NCBI GenBank assembly: GCA_016293645.1
Contig: JAEDDW010000092.1
Span: 1 to 6,511 of the forward strand
Direction: 5' to 3'
DNA length: 6,511 nt
DNA from: Treponema sp.
GTDB taxonomy: Bacteria; Spirochaetota; Spirochaetia; Treponematales; Treponemataceae
In this document: in pieces, positions 6,152 to 6,511 of the stretch
How the letters are laid out: the number at the start of each line of letters is the position of its first letter
Position numbering within the stretch: the first letter of the stretch is position 1
The notes under the pieces: model-generated
Told to the model about the DNA's origin: nothing
The model's database searches: none
The model's input: the letters and a program-made list of their open reading frames with translations, nothing else
Translations under genes and position numbers: made by a program

Positions 6152-6250
6152 ATGACTTGTGAATGTATTATTGCCTTTGTGACATGCGTTGCAACAATAA
6201 TAACTACAGTTATGGCAGTGCTTTCTTATCTTAAAAACAAAGATGAGTAA
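6152..6250 (+). CDS. 32-residue hydrophobic peptide, candidate type I toxin
   Basis: The peptide begins MTCECIIAFV and ends SYLKNKDE. Residues 6-26 are a single hydrophobic, threonine-rich helix long enough to cross a membrane, and the tail is charged. There are three cysteines (3, 5, 12). This is the general build of small holin-like toxins and other type I toxin peptides: a short polar start with an acidic residue near position 4, one transmembrane helix and a lysine-rich end. I do not claim a named family. GGGAGG sits 7 bp before the ATG, which makes translation credible despite the short length. The gene lies just after a truncated regulator. It is framed by an SD-masking stem, a 3' hairpin, a terminator and a possible antisense promoter, which together support a toxin-like, RNA-controlled gene. 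A harmless small membrane protein is the alternative. Confidence 0.6.
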   Translation: MTCECIIAFVTCVATIITTVMAVLSYLKNKDE

Positions 6251-6256
6251 AAAAAC

Positions 6257-6297
6257 AATAGCCGCCCAATAGTTTTCGACGCATTTGGACAGCTATT
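6257..6297 (+). promoter_or_regulatory. 3' UTR hairpin after the small peptide gene
   Basis: AATAGC (6257-6262) pairs with GCTATT (6292-6297). After a small internal loop CCAA (6266-6269) pairs with TTGG (6285-6288), leaving a 15-nt loop. It begins six bases after the stop codon. A CCGCCC-containing hairpin ending in CTATTTCGTA just after a holin-like toxin gene recalls Firmicutes loci (from memory). It may stabilise the mRNA or be the target of an antisense RNA. Confidence 0.5.
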
Positions 6298-6309
6298 TCG
6301 TACTAAAGC

Positions 6310-6344
6310 GGAGATGACCAAATGTTCAGTCATTTCCTTTATTT
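6310..6344 (+). terminator. Rho-independent terminator of the small peptide transcript
   Basis: GGAGATGAC (6310-6318) pairs with GTCATTTCC (6329-6337): nine pairs with one G-U and a 10-nt loop. The U-rich tract TTTATTT follows. The right arm is also the right arm of the long-range inverted repeat, so terminator formation and 5'-3' closure are mutually exclusive folds. Confidence 0.7.
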
Positions 6345-6345
6345 A

Positions 6346-6374
6346 AATCTAGCATAATTTATTTATATCGTCAA
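6346..6374 (-). promoter_or_regulatory. possible antisense RNA promoter facing the small peptide gene
   Basis: On the minus strand TTGACG (6374-6369) and TAGATT (6351-6346) are 17 bp apart, matching consensus at 5 and 4 of 6 positions. A transcript would start near 6339, so its 5' end would run GGAAATGACTGAACA and it would be antisense to the terminator and 3' region of the peptide mRNA. The flanking DNA is very AT-rich, so a chance match is possible. Confidence 0.4.
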
Positions 6375-6379
6375 ACCTA

Positions 6380-6418
6380 ATTAATGGCACATCAAGGATT
6401 TTCCCCCAGTCCATTAAT
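6380..6418. repeat. 8-bp inverted repeat ATTAATGG / CCATTAAT
   Basis: Perfect arms lie at 6380-6387 and 6411-6418 with a 23-bp spacer. They bracket the stop codon of the possible gene entering from the right. They lack a U-rich tail on either side that would mark an ordinary terminator. Role unknown. Confidence 0.45.
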
Positions 6419-6511
6419 CACTTGCAGCACATTTTTCCATGTAACCGCTGCCGCCCATCTAAATTCATCCACGATGTTATTCCATTTCCCAATCCAAAAA
6501 TGGCAAAATTT
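6392..6511 (-). CDS. possible C-terminus of a gene entering from the right edge
   Basis: A minus-strand frame is open from the window edge to a TGA at 6394-6392, giving 39 residues. The segment 'WNNIVDEFRWAAAVTWKN' followed by 'VLQVINGLGENP' looks protein-like: amphipathic, with four tryptophans. I do not recognise the family, and 40 codons is short enough to be open by chance. The minus-strand direction would match the main operon, but the gene would be separated from it by the toxin-like locus. Confidence 0.3.
   Translation of the reverse strand, partial: KFCHFWIGKWNNIVDEFRWAAAVTWKNVLQVINGLGENP

Larger units (their letters stand above)
6079..6337. repeat. long-range inverted repeat enclosing the small peptide gene
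   Basis: GGAAATGACTGA at 6079-6090 is the exact reverse complement of TCAGTCATTTCC at 6326-6337. Extending inwards by three bases gives 14 of 15 matches, with one position a G-U pair in RNA. The two arms lie at the expected 5' end and 3' terminator of one short transcript, so they could close the mRNA end to end. Confidence 0.75.

Noticed and set aside
6384..6511. plus-strand open frame from ATG 6384 to the right edge (MAHQGFSP...)
   Set aside because: It has no Shine-Dalgarno and starts within an inverted repeat. The translation is Ser/His/Pro-rich and unlike the other genes, so it is probably antisense noise.
1..6511. CRISPR array, tRNA or rRNA gene, intact insertion sequence
   Set aside because: No regularly spaced direct repeats, no cloverleaf or rRNA signature and no transposase motifs were seen on either strand. 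The only interspersed repeat is the short pair at 3545-3638.

Overview
The window looks like chromosomal DNA from a host-associated spirochaete, most likely a Treponema. This is inferred from the gene set (a YgiQ-type radical SAM enzyme, a DUF763 protein, and LpoB/LPP20-type exported proteins), the codon use and the moderate GC content. No 16S or other phylogenetic marker is present, so the genus is a judgement.

Positions 1-5755 are packed with genes on the minus strand. In transcription order they are: a 91-residue two-pass membrane protein; a YgiQ-family radical SAM protein that overlaps it; a 145-bp gap carrying a paired 'CGTCATTGCGAG / AAGCAATCCA' interspersed repeat; a DUF763 protein with a helix-hairpin-helix-like segment; and three exported envelope proteins. 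These three are a divergent LPP20-like protein, an LpoB-like protein and an LPP20-family protein that runs off the left edge. They are tightly spaced (26 and 9 bp) and look like one operon. None of the three signal peptides has a lipobox cysteine, although the LpoB and LPP20 families are classically lipoproteins.

Positions 5756-6511 are different: AT-rich, with plus-strand signals and remnants. The 3' half of an XRE/Cro-type regulator gene survives without its helix-turn-helix. Its first codons double as a good sigma70-type promoter (TTGAAT-17-TATCAT) for the leftward genes, placed so close to the ATG that the mRNA may be leaderless.

Next comes the most interesting part, about 6040-6375, which reads as a complete candidate type I toxin-antitoxin locus. 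It holds a 32-codon hydrophobic peptide gene with a strong Shine-Dalgarno (SD) site. An 8-bp leader stem masks that SD site. The 3' end has a terminator hairpin with a U-rich tail. One arm of the terminator can instead pair almost perfectly with the start of the leader (12 of 12, extendable to 14 of 15). A convergent minus-strand promoter could produce an antisense RNA over the 3' end. This layout resembles small holin-like toxin loci of Firmicutes and the 5'-3' closure known from hok mRNA. The functional reading is inference from structure only.

The last 120 bases hold a possible C-terminus of another minus-strand gene.
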